DNA of 64,000 nt, from the NCBI RefSeq assembly GCF_035593345.1, contig NZ_CP141606.1:3596001-3660000 (forward strand), read 5' to 3'. The position numbers were made by a program, and so were the translations under genes. Position 1 is the first letter of the stretch, and each line of letters begins with the position of its first letter. This DNA comes from Lelliottia sp. JS-SCA-14 (GTDB lineage: Bacteria > Pseudomonadota > Gammaproteobacteria > Enterobacterales > Enterobacteriaceae). The notes beneath the pieces were generated by a model. That model searched no databases. It worked only from the letters and a program-made list of their open reading frames with translations, and had not been told where the DNA came from. Positions 45,407-55,400 of this stretch are shown piece after piece.

Positions 45407-46737
45407 GTATTATCATTCTGAAAAATGCGACGGGCGTGCAGCTGCATCCGGCGAAAGTGTGGGAAAACGTCGATATCGCCATCGAAAACGACGTCATTCT
45501 GGAGGTCGGAACGTCGCTCGCCGCGCGCTATCCGCAGGCGAAAAGCAAAGAGATGAACGGGCGAATCGTCATGCCGGGGATGGTTTGCGCGCATAACCAC
45601 TTCTACTCAGGTCTGTCGCGCGGCATTCAGGCGACCATCCCTCCCTGCCCGGATTTTATCTCAACGCTAAAAAACCTGTGGTGGCGTCTCGATCGCGCGC
45701 TGGACGAAGAGTCGCTCTACTACAGCGGGCTGATTTGCGCGCTGGAGGCGGTGCGCAGCGGCTGTACCGCGGTGATTGATCACCACGCCTCGCCTGAGTA
45801 CATCGGCGGTTCACTCAGCCAGCTGCGCAACGCCTTCCTGAAAGTCGGCCTGCGCGGCATGACCTGTTTCGAAACCACCGATCGTAACGGCGGCACCAAA
45901 GAGCTGGTAGCCGGTGTCGAAGAGAACATTCGCTTCGCCGGGGAGATCGATGCGGCCCGGAAAAAAGGCGAGCAGCCGTATCTGGTTGAGGCGCACATTG
46001 GGGCTCACGCGCCCTTTACCGTGCCCGATGAAGGGCTGGGAATGCTGAAAGAAGCGCTCAAAATCACCGGGCGCGGCCTGCATATTCATGCCGCCGAAGA
46101 CGGGTATGACGTTTCGCACAGCCATCACCGCTACGGGAAAGATCTGCTGGTGCGCCTCGCCGAATTCGACCTGCTCGACAGCAAAACGCTGGTCGCCCAC
46201 GGCCTCTATCTTTCCGAAACGGATATTGCGCTGCTGAATGCCAGCGACGGTTTTCTGGTGCACAACGCCCGCTCCAATATGAACAACCACGTCGGGTATA
46301 ACCAACATTTACTGGAAATACGCAATCTGGCGCTAGGGACCGACGGCATTGGCTCCGATATGTTTGAGGAGATGAAGTTTGCCTTCTTCAAACACCGCGA
46401 CGCGGGCGGGCCGCTGTGGCCGGACAGCTTTGCCCGCGCATTGAGCAACGGCAACGAGCTACTGAACCGCAACTTCAACGCTCGTTTTGGCCGCCTTGAA
46501 GCGGGCTTCAAAGCGGATCTGACGGTGTGTGACTATCAACCTCCGACGCCGCTTATTGCCGAAAACATCGCCGGGCATATCGCCTTCGGCATGGGGTCTG
46601 CCAGCGTGTGTGGTGTTATGGTCAACGGCGTGATGATCTATGAAAACCGGCAGTTTACCTTCGACTGCGAACCGATCTTCGCCGAAGCACGAAGGGTGGC
46701 GAAGAAACTCTGGGCGCGGATGGATAACCTGTCCTGA
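45403..46737 (+). CDS. ssnA: SsnA amidohydrolase
   Basis: The 444-residue metal-dependent amidohydrolase has HxH in VCAHNHFYSGL, EAHIGAHAPF, HIHAAEDG and GTDGIGSDM. It is the 'SsnA' type that accompanies ygfK and is thought to deaminate or hydrolyse a purine catabolite. GGAGG lies 8 bases before its ATG within the end of ygfK. It ends at a bidirectional terminator. Confidence 0.93.
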   Translation: MSIIILKNATGVQLHPAKVWENVDIAIENDVILEVGTSLAARYPQAKSKEMNGRIVMPGMVCAHNHFYSGLSRGIQATIPPCPDFISTLKNLWWRLDRALDEESLYYSGLICALEAVRSGCTAVIDHHASPEYIGGSLSQLRNAFLKVGLRGMTCFETTDRNGGTKELVAGVEENIRFAGEIDAARKKGEQPYLVEAHIGAHAPFTVPDEGLGMLKEALKITGRGLHIHAAEDGYDVSHSHHRYGKDLLVRLAEFDLLDSKTLVAHGLYLSETDIALLNASDGFLVHNARSNMNNHVGYNQHLLEIRNLALGTDGIGSDMFEEMKFAFFKHRDAGGPLWPDSFARALSNGNELLNRNFNARFGRLEAGFKADLTVCDYQPPTPLIAENIAGHIAFGMGSASVCGVMVNGVMIYENRQFTFDCEPIFAEARRVAKKLWARMDNLS

Positions 46738-46741
46738 TAAA

Positions 46742-46775
46742 AAAATCCCCCCGGCGAGACGCTGCGGGGGGATTT
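46742..46775. terminator. Bidirectional terminator between ssnA and ygfS
   Basis: AAAATCCCCCC pairs with GGGGGGATTT, giving A/T tracts on both sides for converging transcripts. Confidence 0.85.
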
Positions 46776-46789
46776 GTTCGCGCCAGCCT

Positions 46790-47257
46790 TCACCAACTGA
46801 CGGTATCGGCCTGGCGCTTTTGTCGCAGCGCCACCAGCTGCTGTTCAGTCATGAGACTCAGCGCCGCCGTCGGGCAGGCTTCGACACAGGCCGGGCCGCG
46901 CTCCCTGCCAGCACACAGACTGCATTTCACCATCGCCGGTAATTCCCCAGCCTTAATCTCAATGGTGATCGCGCCAAACGGACAAACCACCGCACAGCGC
47001 TGGCAGCCGATACATTTTCCGGCATCGGCTTCAACCCGCTCTTTCCCCATCGATAACGCTCCGCTCGGACAGACCGCCACGCAGGGCGCGTTCTCGCACT
47101 GATGACACATCACCGGAACGCTCAGGGTATTCAGGCGCAGCACGGTAAGTCGCGGCTGAAGTTTGCCGCCCGGCGCGCCGTGCTCCAGCGCGCAGGCCAG
47201 TTCGCAGGTCCGACAGCCAATACAAGCTTCCGGGCTGGCAAAAATAAAACGCGTCAT
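46790..47257 (-). CDS. ygfS: Four-cluster ferredoxin-like protein YgfS
   Basis: The 155-residue iron-sulfur protein has repeated C-x2-C-x2-C-x3-C sets (CIGCRTCELAC, CHQCENAPCVAVCP, CIGCQRCAVVCP, CSLCAGRERGPACVEACP). It resembles the electron-transfer subunit partnered with YgfT. Its start overlaps the ygfT stop (ATGA), so the two are coupled. Confidence 0.9.
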   Translation of the reverse strand: MTRFIFASPEACIGCRTCELACALEHGAPGGKLQPRLTVLRLNTLSVPVMCHQCENAPCVAVCPSGALSMGKERVEADAGKCIGCQRCAVVCPFGAITIEIKAGELPAMVKCSLCAGRERGPACVEACPTAALSLMTEQQLVALRQKRQADTVSW

Positions 47258-49194
47258 GCTTCCTCCTTACGCTTAAACAGCGTCAGCATCTCCTGCGCCG
47301 CCTGCCGTCCGGCCACCATCGCCGTGACCACCAGATCCGCGCCGTGAACGGCGTCTCCGCCCGCAAAAACCTTGTCGTTGCTGGTTTGCGTCGTGCCGCG
47401 ATCTTTCCCTCCGGTGCAAATTTGCCCCCAGCGGTCGAGCGCGATCCCGTTCCCGCGCAGCCACGGCATATCGTGCGCCTGGAAACCAAAGGCCATGATC
47501 AGCACGTCGGCAGGCAGTTCAAATTCCGACCCGGCCACCGGCTGCGGACGGCGGCGTCCATCCGGGCCGGGCTCGCCCATTTCAGTGCGGATCAGCCCAA
47601 TGGCGCTCACCTGGCCTTTGCGGTTGGACTGAATAACGCGCGGCTGCACGTTGAACTGAAACTCCACGCCCTCTTCGCGTGCGTTACCGACCTCTTTCTT
47701 CGAGCCGGGCATACTTTGCTCATCGCGGCGATAGGCGCAGGTGACGCTGGCGGCCCCCCGACGGATGGCGGTGCGCAGGCAGTCCATTGCCGTATCACCG
47801 CCGCCGAGCACAACTACGCGTTTGCCCTTGATTTCGGTCAGCGGGTACTCCGCCACCTCTTCGAGGCCCATCACTTCGCGGGTACTGGCGATCAGGAAAG
47901 GCAGCGCCTGAATGACACCCGGCAGCGTTTCGCCCTCCAGCCCTGCGGCCATCAGGCCGTAGGTGCCCACGCCGAGGAACACAGCGTCATAGATGTCCAC
48001 CAGCTCATTGAAAGCGATATCGCGGCCCACCTCCTGATTAAGGTGAAAACGAATCCCCATTTCACTGAAAATTTCGCGCCGCACCGCAAGAATATTTTTA
48101 TCGAGTTTGAAAGGCGGAATGCCAAAGGTCAGCAGCCCGCCAATTTCCGGATGACGATCAAACACATCCACCTGCACACCCGCGCGCGCCAGAATATCGG
48201 CACAGCCCAGCCCCGCAGGCCCGGCCCCGATCACCGCCACCCGCTCTTTGCGCGGCACCACTTCGCCGATTGTTGGTCGCCAGCCCGTCGCCAGAGCGGT
48301 ATCGGTGATATAGCGCTCAAGATTGCCGATCGCCACCGATCCGCCTTCGTTTTTCAGCGTGCAGGCCCCTTCGCAGAGTCGGTCCTGCGGGCACACCCGG
48401 CCACAGATTTCCGGCAGCGAGCTGCTCTGATGGCACAGCTCGGCGGCCTCAATAATTTTGCCCTCATTCACCAGACGGATGAAATCCGGAATCGCGTTAT
48501 GCAGCGGACAGGTCCAGTTGCACCAGGCTTTTTGCGCGCAGCTCAGGCAGCGCTCGCTTTCATATCCGGCATCGCACTTTGCAAGCGGGCGGTAAATCTC
48601 GTCGAAATGCTGTTTGCGCTGTTCGGCATCGACCTTTTTCGCCCCGATGCGCGGCGGTTTGTTCAACATCTCCTGGCGTCGGATTCCGTGATGCGGCTCC
48701 TGCTGCTGCCCCAGCGCCGAGCGGATTTGCCGTTCGCGCCTGAGCTGGTTGAGCGCCTTTTCGTCTACCAGGCGCAGCGCCTGCGTCGGGCAGTTCGCCA
48801 CGCAGGCCTGTTGCCCGGAGGCATTTTCACTGCACAGATCGCATTTTTGCGCCAGCAGCGGCGATGACTCGTCGTTCGCCACCATCTCAATGGCCCCAAA
48901 CGGACAGGCGATGACGCAGTTTTTACAGCCGATGCACGCCTCCTGGCGGAACTGCACGCTGTCGTTGGCGAATAACAGCGCCTGGGTAGGGCAAACGGCG
49001 ACGCAGGGCGCGTCATTGCAATGATGGCAGGTGGTAGCGCTGCTGGCACCGCGCTTAAAAATGACATGAATGCGCGGAAGAAAATCACTTCGCTGCTGCG
49101 GCCAGCTATCCTGGTGATGGGAGAGAACGCAGGCGACTTCGCAGGCATGGCAGCCAATACAATTCGCCGCATCCGCGACAATAAATTTATTCAT
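47254..49194 (-). CDS. ygfT: YgfT/AegA-type Fe-S and FAD oxidoreductase
   Basis: The 646-residue protein begins MNKFIVADAANCIGCHACEV. An N-terminal four-cluster ferredoxin region (CHHCNDAPCVAVCP, CIGCKNCVIACP, CDLCSENASGQQACVANCP) leads into a GltD-like domain (CLSCAQKAWCNWTCPLHN, VIGAGPAGLGCAD, VLGGGDTAMDCLR, FAGGDAVHGADLV). In E. coli, YgfT and AegA support formate-dependent uric acid degradation. The start at 49194 with AAGGGA is preferred over 49239. It is divergent from uacT; a weak minus-strand sigma-54 match (GC-N10-CG) lies at 49236-49249. Confidence 0.92.
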   Translation of the reverse strand: MNKFIVADAANCIGCHACEVACVLSHHQDSWPQQRSDFLPRIHVIFKRGASSATTCHHCNDAPCVAVCPTQALLFANDSVQFRQEACIGCKNCVIACPFGAIEMVANDESSPLLAQKCDLCSENASGQQACVANCPTQALRLVDEKALNQLRRERQIRSALGQQQEPHHGIRRQEMLNKPPRIGAKKVDAEQRKQHFDEIYRPLAKCDAGYESERCLSCAQKAWCNWTCPLHNAIPDFIRLVNEGKIIEAAELCHQSSSLPEICGRVCPQDRLCEGACTLKNEGGSVAIGNLERYITDTALATGWRPTIGEVVPRKERVAVIGAGPAGLGCADILARAGVQVDVFDRHPEIGGLLTFGIPPFKLDKNILAVRREIFSEMGIRFHLNQEVGRDIAFNELVDIYDAVFLGVGTYGLMAAGLEGETLPGVIQALPFLIASTREVMGLEEVAEYPLTEIKGKRVVVLGGGDTAMDCLRTAIRRGAASVTCAYRRDEQSMPGSKKEVGNAREEGVEFQFNVQPRVIQSNRKGQVSAIGLIRTEMGEPGPDGRRRPQPVAGSEFELPADVLIMAFGFQAHDMPWLRGNGIALDRWGQICTGGKDRGTTQTSNDKVFAGGDAVHGADLVVTAMVAGRQAAQEMLTLFKRKEEA

Positions 49195-49369
49195 TTGCTT
49201 CCCTTTATTATTCTGAAATGACTCAGGGACGCTATGCAATTATCAGGCGATGTTTGGTTGAGGGATTTTTCGAAACGCCATTTTGCGAGCCATATCAAAA
49301 ACTCGCTCGGCAACCCGGATATTTAAAACGTTAACCTTTTGAAAATATGGACGCTATCTGCGATGACCA

Positions 49370-49382
49370 TACCATTATGAGA
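49370..49382. promoter_or_regulatory. Degenerate palindrome TACCATTATGAGA, candidate YgeV site (uacT/ygfT)
   Basis: It matches the 34667 site at 11 of 13 positions. It lies about 150 bp ahead of the uacT sigma-54 promoter and 176 bp from the ygfT start, in the divergent gap. Confidence 0.45.
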
Positions 49383-49524
49383 GATAATTCTTCTCAATGT
49401 GATATCGCCAGAGAGTGTGTATTGGAATTCGCCTCGCAAACTTATTTCAGGGCATTTCATTATTTCCGACGACGCGTGATTTAATTCACAGAATATATTC
49501 ATCACGGGTTTGCGCATTCATTTC

Positions 49525-49541
49525 TGGCACAGCTTACGCAT
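49525..49541 (+). promoter_or_regulatory. Sigma-54 promoter candidate for uacT
   Basis: TGGCAC-AGCTT-ACGCA has a perfect -24 element and correct spacing; -12 is ACGC rather than TTGC. The -24 half is nearly the same as in the xdh promoter. Start near 49552, about 114 bases before the gene. Confidence 0.55.
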
Positions 49542-49665
49542 AACACTCTCCGTGTGCGCAACATGCTGGTGATCTCATCAGCGCAGGGAGGCTAAGGCCT
49601 TCGAATCGTAACTTCAGCTTTCAACCCAATCGGTGTGCTGGGGTCGTACAGGAGACAACCTTTTT

Positions 49666-51138
49666 ATGAAAGACATGGCCATTCCGGCTCCACGAGCCAC
49701 AGGGTCAACCGCTCCGGTTGACGAAATTCTGCCCATAACTCAAATGATCCTCTACGGTCTGCAGCATGTGCTGGTGATGTACGCCGGTGCGGTGGCGGTG
49801 CCGCTCGTGGTGGGCAGCGCGGTGGGGCTTCCCCCCGAGCATATTATTCTACTGATCAGTGCCGATCTGTTTGTCTGCGGCATCGCCACCATCATTCAGT
49901 CCATGGGCGCGACCCAGTGGCTGGGCTGTAAACTGCCGCTGATTCAGGGGTGTACTTTTGCCGCACTGATCCCGATGGTACTGATCGGCAAGCAGTACGG
50001 CATCGGCGGGATTTCCGGCGCGGTGATTGTCTCGGGGGTTTTCATTCTCTGCTGCGCGCCCTGGATTAGCCGCCTGGTCCGCTTCTTCCCGAAAGTGGTG
50101 ATGGGCGGGATCGTTACGCTGATCGGCCTGTCGATTATGCCCGTGGCGGGAGGCTGGATTGGCGGTGGCTCAAGCGAAATGCCCGGATTCGGCAATCTGT
50201 TCTGCCTGCTGATGGGGGCCATCACCCTGGTGATTATCCTTAATATTTACACCTTCGCCTCGGGGGTAATTAAAAACACCTCCGTGCTGATCGGACTGGT
50301 AATTGGTACCGTGCTGTGGAGTTTCTTCAAGCCGCTTAATTTCAGCCTCGTCCATACCACCCCGTGGATCCACCTGCCGACGGTGATGCCCTTCGCGAAG
50401 CCTGAGTTTCACATTATCCCCGTCGCGCTGCTGTCGATGGTGATGGTGGTCGTGATGGTAGAAACCATGTCATCGATGATGGCGACGGGCGATATCGTGG
50501 GCAAAAAAGTGGATGCGGTGATGCTGCGCAATGGCCTTAACACCTGCGGGCTGGCGACCACCTTCTGCGGCTTCTTTAATCTGTTCCCCTACGCCGCCTT
50601 TGCGCAGAACGTCGGGCTGATCGGCCTGACGGGCGTTCGCAGCCGCTATGTGGTTTCCGTCTCGGGAATGATTCTGGTGCTGATGGGCATTTTCTCCAAA
50701 ATGGCGGCGCTGGTGGTGCTGATCCCGAAACCGGTGCTCGGCGGCGCGGGGATTGTGATGTTCGGGATGGTGGCCGTGTCCGGCATTCGCACGCTGGGAC
50801 AGGTGAACTACCGCAATAACAACAACGGGATGGTGGTGGCGTTGACCCTGGGCCTCGGCATGATGCCGGTACTGGTGCCTAATCTGTTTAGCCAGTTCCC
50901 GCCGATGGTTCAGCTGTTCCTGCACAGCGGGATCACCATCGGCACGCTGACGGCGATTGTCGCTAACCTGACGCTGAATGGAAGCGTGCCTTTCCGCGTC
51001 TCCCACGACGCACTGGTGCCAGACCCGCTCCCGCCCAGCTCGGCGGCGCGTAATATGGCGGTGAGAACCGTGCGGATGTGGCTCCTGCTGCGCAAAGTGC
51101 AAAAAGAGCAGCAGCTTCTGCAGCAGGAAGAGAAGTGA
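49666..51138 (+). CDS. uacT: NCS2-family purine permease, urate/xanthine type (UacT-like)
   Basis: This 490-residue proton-symporter of the nucleobase-ascorbate transporter family has about 14 membrane segments. The QH motif in the first segment (LYGLQHVLVMYAG) and the family signature QNVGLIGLTG are present. Its cytoplasmic C-terminus (VRTVRMWLLLRKVQKEQ) matches E. coli UacT. A neighbouring xanthine permease function cannot be excluded from motifs alone. ATG 49666 is chosen over 49633. Its stop overlaps the start of a tiny membrane-protein gene (TGATG). Confidence 0.85.
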   Translation: MKDMAIPAPRATGSTAPVDEILPITQMILYGLQHVLVMYAGAVAVPLVVGSAVGLPPEHIILLISADLFVCGIATIIQSMGATQWLGCKLPLIQGCTFAALIPMVLIGKQYGIGGISGAVIVSGVFILCCAPWISRLVRFFPKVVMGGIVTLIGLSIMPVAGGWIGGGSSEMPGFGNLFCLLMGAITLVIILNIYTFASGVIKNTSVLIGLVIGTVLWSFFKPLNFSLVHTTPWIHLPTVMPFAKPEFHIIPVALLSMVMVVVMVETMSSMMATGDIVGKKVDAVMLRNGLNTCGLATTFCGFFNLFPYAAFAQNVGLIGLTGVRSRYVVSVSGMILVLMGIFSKMAALVVLIPKPVLGGAGIVMFGMVAVSGIRTLGQVNYRNNNNGMVVALTLGLGMMPVLVPNLFSQFPPMVQLFLHSGITIGTLTAIVANLTLNGSVPFRVSHDALVPDPLPPSSAARNMAVRTVRMWLLLRKVQKEQQLLQQEEK

Positions 51139-51254
51139 TGGCAACCCGACTTTTGGTTGCGGCGATCATTCTGGCGCTGCTGGCGGTTCCCGCCGTTCAG
51201 CAGGCCATCGACCTGGGGCTGAGCAGCCGCTTCAGCTTCGGGTTACTCTTTTAA
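51138..51254 (+). CDS. 38-residue membrane peptide coupled to the permease gene
   Basis: An ATG overlapping the permease stop (TGATG) opens a 38-codon frame with one hydrophobic segment (LLVAAIILALLAVPAVQQAI) and a short polar end SSRFSFGLLF. It has no Shine-Dalgarno of its own, as expected for reinitiation by translational coupling. Small single-span proteins often modulate transporters; that role here is inference. Confidence 0.5.
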   Translation: MATRLLVAAIILALLAVPAVQQAIDLGLSSRFSFGLLF

Positions 51255-51260
51255 CGAGCC

Positions 51261-51295
51261 AAAAAAAACGCCCCGGCAGGCAGGCCACCGGGGCG
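51261..51295 (-). terminator. Terminator of the xdh-mocA operon
   Basis: Stem CGCCCCGG / CCGGGGCG is followed on the minus strand by T8, 14 bp after the mocA stop. Confidence 0.8.
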
Positions 51296-51308
51296 ATGCA
51301 GAAAAAGA

Positions 51309-51917
51309 TTACTTTGAAGTCATCGTGCAGGCTCGACCACTCCATTGCGCGACCTGCGAATACTGCGCTGGCGTATCAACATCCCAGTGAATGCCCTGCT
51401 CTTCCACACTCACCACGTGCGTTTCGATCTGATTGATTACATCTTTAAGCGTGGAGCCTTCCGGCGCGTGCGCGATCAGCGCTTTGGCTCGCTGAGGCAA
51501 CAAAATGGGATGTCCTTTCCCCCGGTTGTGTCCGGGGATCAAACAGACGTCCCGATCTCCGCCAGACCACAGGGTGCGATAAACGTCGGGAGTGACTTCC
51601 GGCATATCCCCTAGCGCGAGGAAAAAGCGTGCAGAGGTCACCGCAGCCACCCCGCACTGAACAGAGGAAAACATCCCCGCCTCGTAGTCAGGGTTCTGGA
51701 TAACGTCGATGCGCGGATGATCCTGGTAGTACAGCGCCAGCTCATTGCCACGATGTCCGGCCACCAGTATCACGCGATCGCAAAACGATAACGCGCTGGC
51801 AAGCGCGCTATCGAGGATGGTCCCGTCGCCCCAGGGCATCATCAGTTTCCACTTTCCCATCCGGCTGGAGAGACCTGCCGCCAGCATGACGCACTCTTTT
51901 GTTTGCCTGGTACTCAC
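51309..51917 (-). CDS. mocA: Molybdenum cofactor cytidylyltransferase MocA
   Basis: The 202-residue nucleotidyltransferase makes MCD from Mo-molybdopterin and CTP for xanthine-dehydrogenase-type enzymes. Motifs are MLAAGLSSRMGKWKLMMPWG, GDMPEVTPDVY, and KGHPILLP. The start is GTG at 51917 with GGAGG 8 bases upstream. It is the last gene of the xdh operon. A hairpin (ACACCGCCG / CGGCGGTGT, 51937-51959) lies between it and the Fe-S subunit gene. Confidence 0.92.
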   Translation of the reverse strand: MSTRQTKECVMLAAGLSSRMGKWKLMMPWGDGTILDSALASALSFCDRVILVAGHRGNELALYYQDHPRIDVIQNPDYEAGMFSSVQCGVAAVTSARFFLALGDMPEVTPDVYRTLWSGGDRDVCLIPGHNRGKGHPILLPQRAKALIAHAPEGSTLKDVINQIETHVVSVEEQGIHWDVDTPAQYSQVAQWSGRACTMTSK

Positions 51918-51968
51918 CCTTCTTCTCCTCCAGTTACACCGCCGCCTGCGCGGCGGTGTCGGTTCGAC

Positions 51969-52427
51969 TTACCCTTTCAGGACGGCTTTAATGGAGGTGA
52001 TGATCGGCTGATATCCGGTGCAGCGGCAGAGGTTGCCCTCCAGCGCCTCTTTCAGCTCGTCATCGTCAGGAGTGGGGTTCACGTCCAGCAGCGCTTTGGT
52101 GCTCATCAGCACACCCGGCGTGCAAAAGCCGCACTGCACGCCGCCGTGACGGACAAAGGCATTTTGCAGGCGCTTGCCGACCGGATCGCGATACAGCCCT
52201 TCGACGGTCTCAATCTCTGCCCCGTCGCACTGGGCGGCCAGCAGCAGGCATGAGCACGCCGATTTGCCATCGACAACAATCGTACAGGCCCCGCACTCCC
52301 CGACGGAGCACCCTTCTTTGGTGCCCGTCAGCTGCAGGTCGTCACGCAGAAAATCGATCAGACGCTGGTTATCTTCGACATCACGAGAAACGCGAATGCC
52401 ATTCACAATAAGCTCAATATGATTCAT
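51969..52427 (-). CDS. Xanthine dehydrogenase-type 2Fe-2S subunit
   Basis: The 152-residue iron-sulfur subunit has the plant-type cluster CSVGECGACTIVVDGKSAC and the second cluster CGFCTPG...CRCTGYQP. It passes electrons from the Mo centre to FAD. ATG 52427 has AAGGAG 8 bases ahead; 52433 is too close. It lies 12 bp after the fused Mo-FAD gene. In E. coli XdhD the same domain is fused to the Mo domain; here it is separate. Confidence 0.9.
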   Translation of the reverse strand: MNHIELIVNGIRVSRDVEDNQRLIDFLRDDLQLTGTKEGCSVGECGACTIVVDGKSACSCLLLAAQCDGAEIETVEGLYRDPVGKRLQNAFVRHGGVQCGFCTPGVLMSTKALLDVNPTPDDDELKEALEGNLCRCTGYQPIITSIKAVLKG

Positions 52428-52439
52428 GGTCATGGCTCC

Positions 52440-55400
52440 TTATTTGCTCTGCTCTGTCATCACTTCCAGCAGCATCTGCCGGAACATATCGATAAATACC
52501 GGAATCTTGTACGGGGCAGACCAGCGCCCGCCAATTGCGCCTTCGATCAGGGTATGAAGCACCTGCTCCGCATGCGCGATGGTGTCAGCCGTCAGACGTT
52601 TGCCCACCAGAGCCTGCTCGACGACCGTCAAACGCTGCGGCTTGCTCATCAGCGCCCCATCTACCAGCCGACAAACCTGAATGACCCCCGCCGCATCCAC
52701 GTGGAACTGGCCGGTTAAACTCTGGCGGGTGATGTTGAGGGCGTTTCGCCGTCCCAGCTGCAGATAACGCGTAGTCAGCGGCTGTTTCATCGGAGCCGGA
52801 AGATGGATATGTGTCACCAGTTCATCCGGTTCGAGGCAGGTGCGATACCCGCCGGTGACAAACTGGCTGACCGGCATGCGGCGCACGCCCCGCAGGCTGC
52901 GCAGCTCAACTTCAGCATCATAGATAATCAGCGGTGGCAGCGAATCAGCGCACGGCGCGGCGTTGACGATGTTGCCGCCAATAGTCGCGCGATTGCGCAG
53001 CTGCAGTGAGCCAACCGTGCGACAGGCCGTGACCAGCAGCGGATAGCGCGCCTGAATCAGCGGATGTTTGACCAGGTCGCTAAAGCAAACACCCGCCCCG
53101 ACCGACACGCCGCCGTTCACATCAGCTATCTCTTTTAGCTCCCGCAATGCCGCGATATTGACCAGCGGCACGCCTTCTGATTTCATGCGCGCCTGAACCA
53201 GCAAATCGGTACCACCCGCAATCGGCACAGCCTTAGTGTCAGCCAGCAGAGTGAGCGCCTCTTCCAGCGTGTGAGGGATTTTTAACGAAACAGAATTGAG
53301 CCGGTGGATCTGCTTTTTCTCTTCGGAGTCGAGCATCAACTCGCTCTGACGTTCCGGTTTTTTCAGGTTGTAGCCGAGTCTGACCTGCTCGAGCGTCAGC
53401 GGCAGAGTGCGGTTGTAGCGTTCAATGGCAAAACTCACCGCATTGTTTAACGCAGCTGCCCCCAGCTCCAGCACCGGCTCGCCGATCACTTTCGCTCCCA
53501 TCGGCCCGGCGTTGTCATGGTTCTCAACGGCGATAACGTCGATGTGCGGCATGTCCTTGATGGTCGGCAGCAGGTAGGTATCAAAGTTTTCCGACTTCAC
53601 CACGCCGTGCTCGGTGTTGAAATCTTCCAGCATGCCGTAGCCGATCATCCCCTGCAGGACGCCGCCATAAACCTGACCGACGAACCCGACCGGGTTGATG
53701 ACTTTGCCGACGTCGTGAGTCGCCACCACGTTGTTCACCGTCACTTTACCGGTGCGCGTGTCCACCGCCACGTCGGCGATTTGACAGCCATAAACCCAGG
53801 TAAAGTACGGGCTACCGCTCCCTTTTTCCTCGTCCCAGTGAATATCGGGAGCCACGTGCCAGCCGTAGGATGACAGATTCGCGCCGGTCGCTTTGGTCAT
53901 GTCGACCACCTGCTGGAAGCTCAGGCTGTGCTCAGGATGATGGCGATGGAACACGCGCCCTTCCCGCCAGACCAGATCCTCATCGCTACCGGCTTTCAGC
54001 GTCTCTTTGATCGCCGCCGCCATGCGTTTTTTGATCTTACTCGCCGCGCTCAGAATCGCCTGTCCGCCCATCAGCGTGCCGCGCGAGGCCACCGTAGAGC
54101 CGCCATCGGCAATCATCGCCGTCGCCGGTTCGCTGAACATCACCCGATCAAGCCCGATACCAAAGGCTTCGGCTGCCAGCAGCGACATGGTGGTTTGCAG
54201 CCCCTGCCCGTTCTCCGATACCGACGTAGAGATGTTAACGCTGCCGTCCGCATTCACCTGCATCAGCGCTGACGACGCATCCAGCCCTTCCGCCCCCAGC
54301 GAGCAGCCGCGATGGCTTAGGGCAAACCCGATGCCGTAGCGAATCGGGCCGCCCTGCGCATTGAGTTCCCGGTAGTGCGCCCGCTTCGCTTCAAACTCCG
54401 CCTTAATCAGCGATTTTTGCAGAACCTCTTCGGCGGAAACCTTGTGTTTATCGAAGACCTGCCCGGCCATGCTGGTATCACCCTGCTGCAACACGTTGCG
54501 CAGACGGAATTCCACCGGCGACAACCCGATGATCTCCGCCACTTCATCCATCAGGGATTCGTTGGCAAAAATCACCTGCGGTGCGCCGTAGCCGCGATAG
54601 GCCGAGGTGTAGTTATTGTTGGTGTAGACGCCCGTCACATCGACGCGCACTTTTGGAATGTTGTACGGGCCTGCCGCCTGGACCGAGCTGCGCCAGGTCA
54701 CAAACACCGTCTGCCCGGAGTAGCTACCGCCGTCGGCGATAATCTCGATTTTCATCGCCTGAATGTGGGCGTCGTCGTCGAGCCCGATGCGGTATTTCAT
54801 TTTATAGGGGTGGCGTTTATAGCTTTCCCGCATCGACTGTTCACGGTTGTAGGTAAACTTCACCGGACGTCCCGTCAGGTGAACCAGTAGCGCCGCGCGA
54901 CACGCCAGGTTATCAATGATGTCATCTTTGCCGCCAAACGAGCCGCCCAGTACCGAGCGTTTCACGTTCACTTTGGCCTGCGGGAGGTCGAGATATTTGG
55001 CCACGATGCCGCGAATACGGTGCGCATTCTGAATCGAGCCGGAAATGGTCATGATCTGCTCGTTATCATCCAGATACGCGGTGATCGATTCCGGTTCGAT
55101 ATAGCCATGTTCCTGGAATCCGACCTCATATTCACGTTCAAAAATGCGCGTGGAAGCGGCAAACCCGGCGTCAATATCGCCTTTCACCGTGTGATGGTGA
55201 TTAATGATGTTGCTGTCCAGCTCGCTGTGAATCAGCCGGGCTCCGGGCTTCATCGCCTCTTCGGGAGAGGTAATCGGTTCCCAGGGGGTGTAAGTTACCT
55301 TGATTTTGTCGACCGCAAGACAGGCGACTTCATAAGATTCGGCAGCCACCACGGCAATCACATCGCCGCGATAGGCGATTTCACGATCGATAATCGGGGG

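Noticed and set aside
49236..49249. Sigma-54 promoter for ygfT on the minus strand
   Set aside because: Only the -12 TTGC fits; the -24 element reads TCGC, so it is mentioned but not called.
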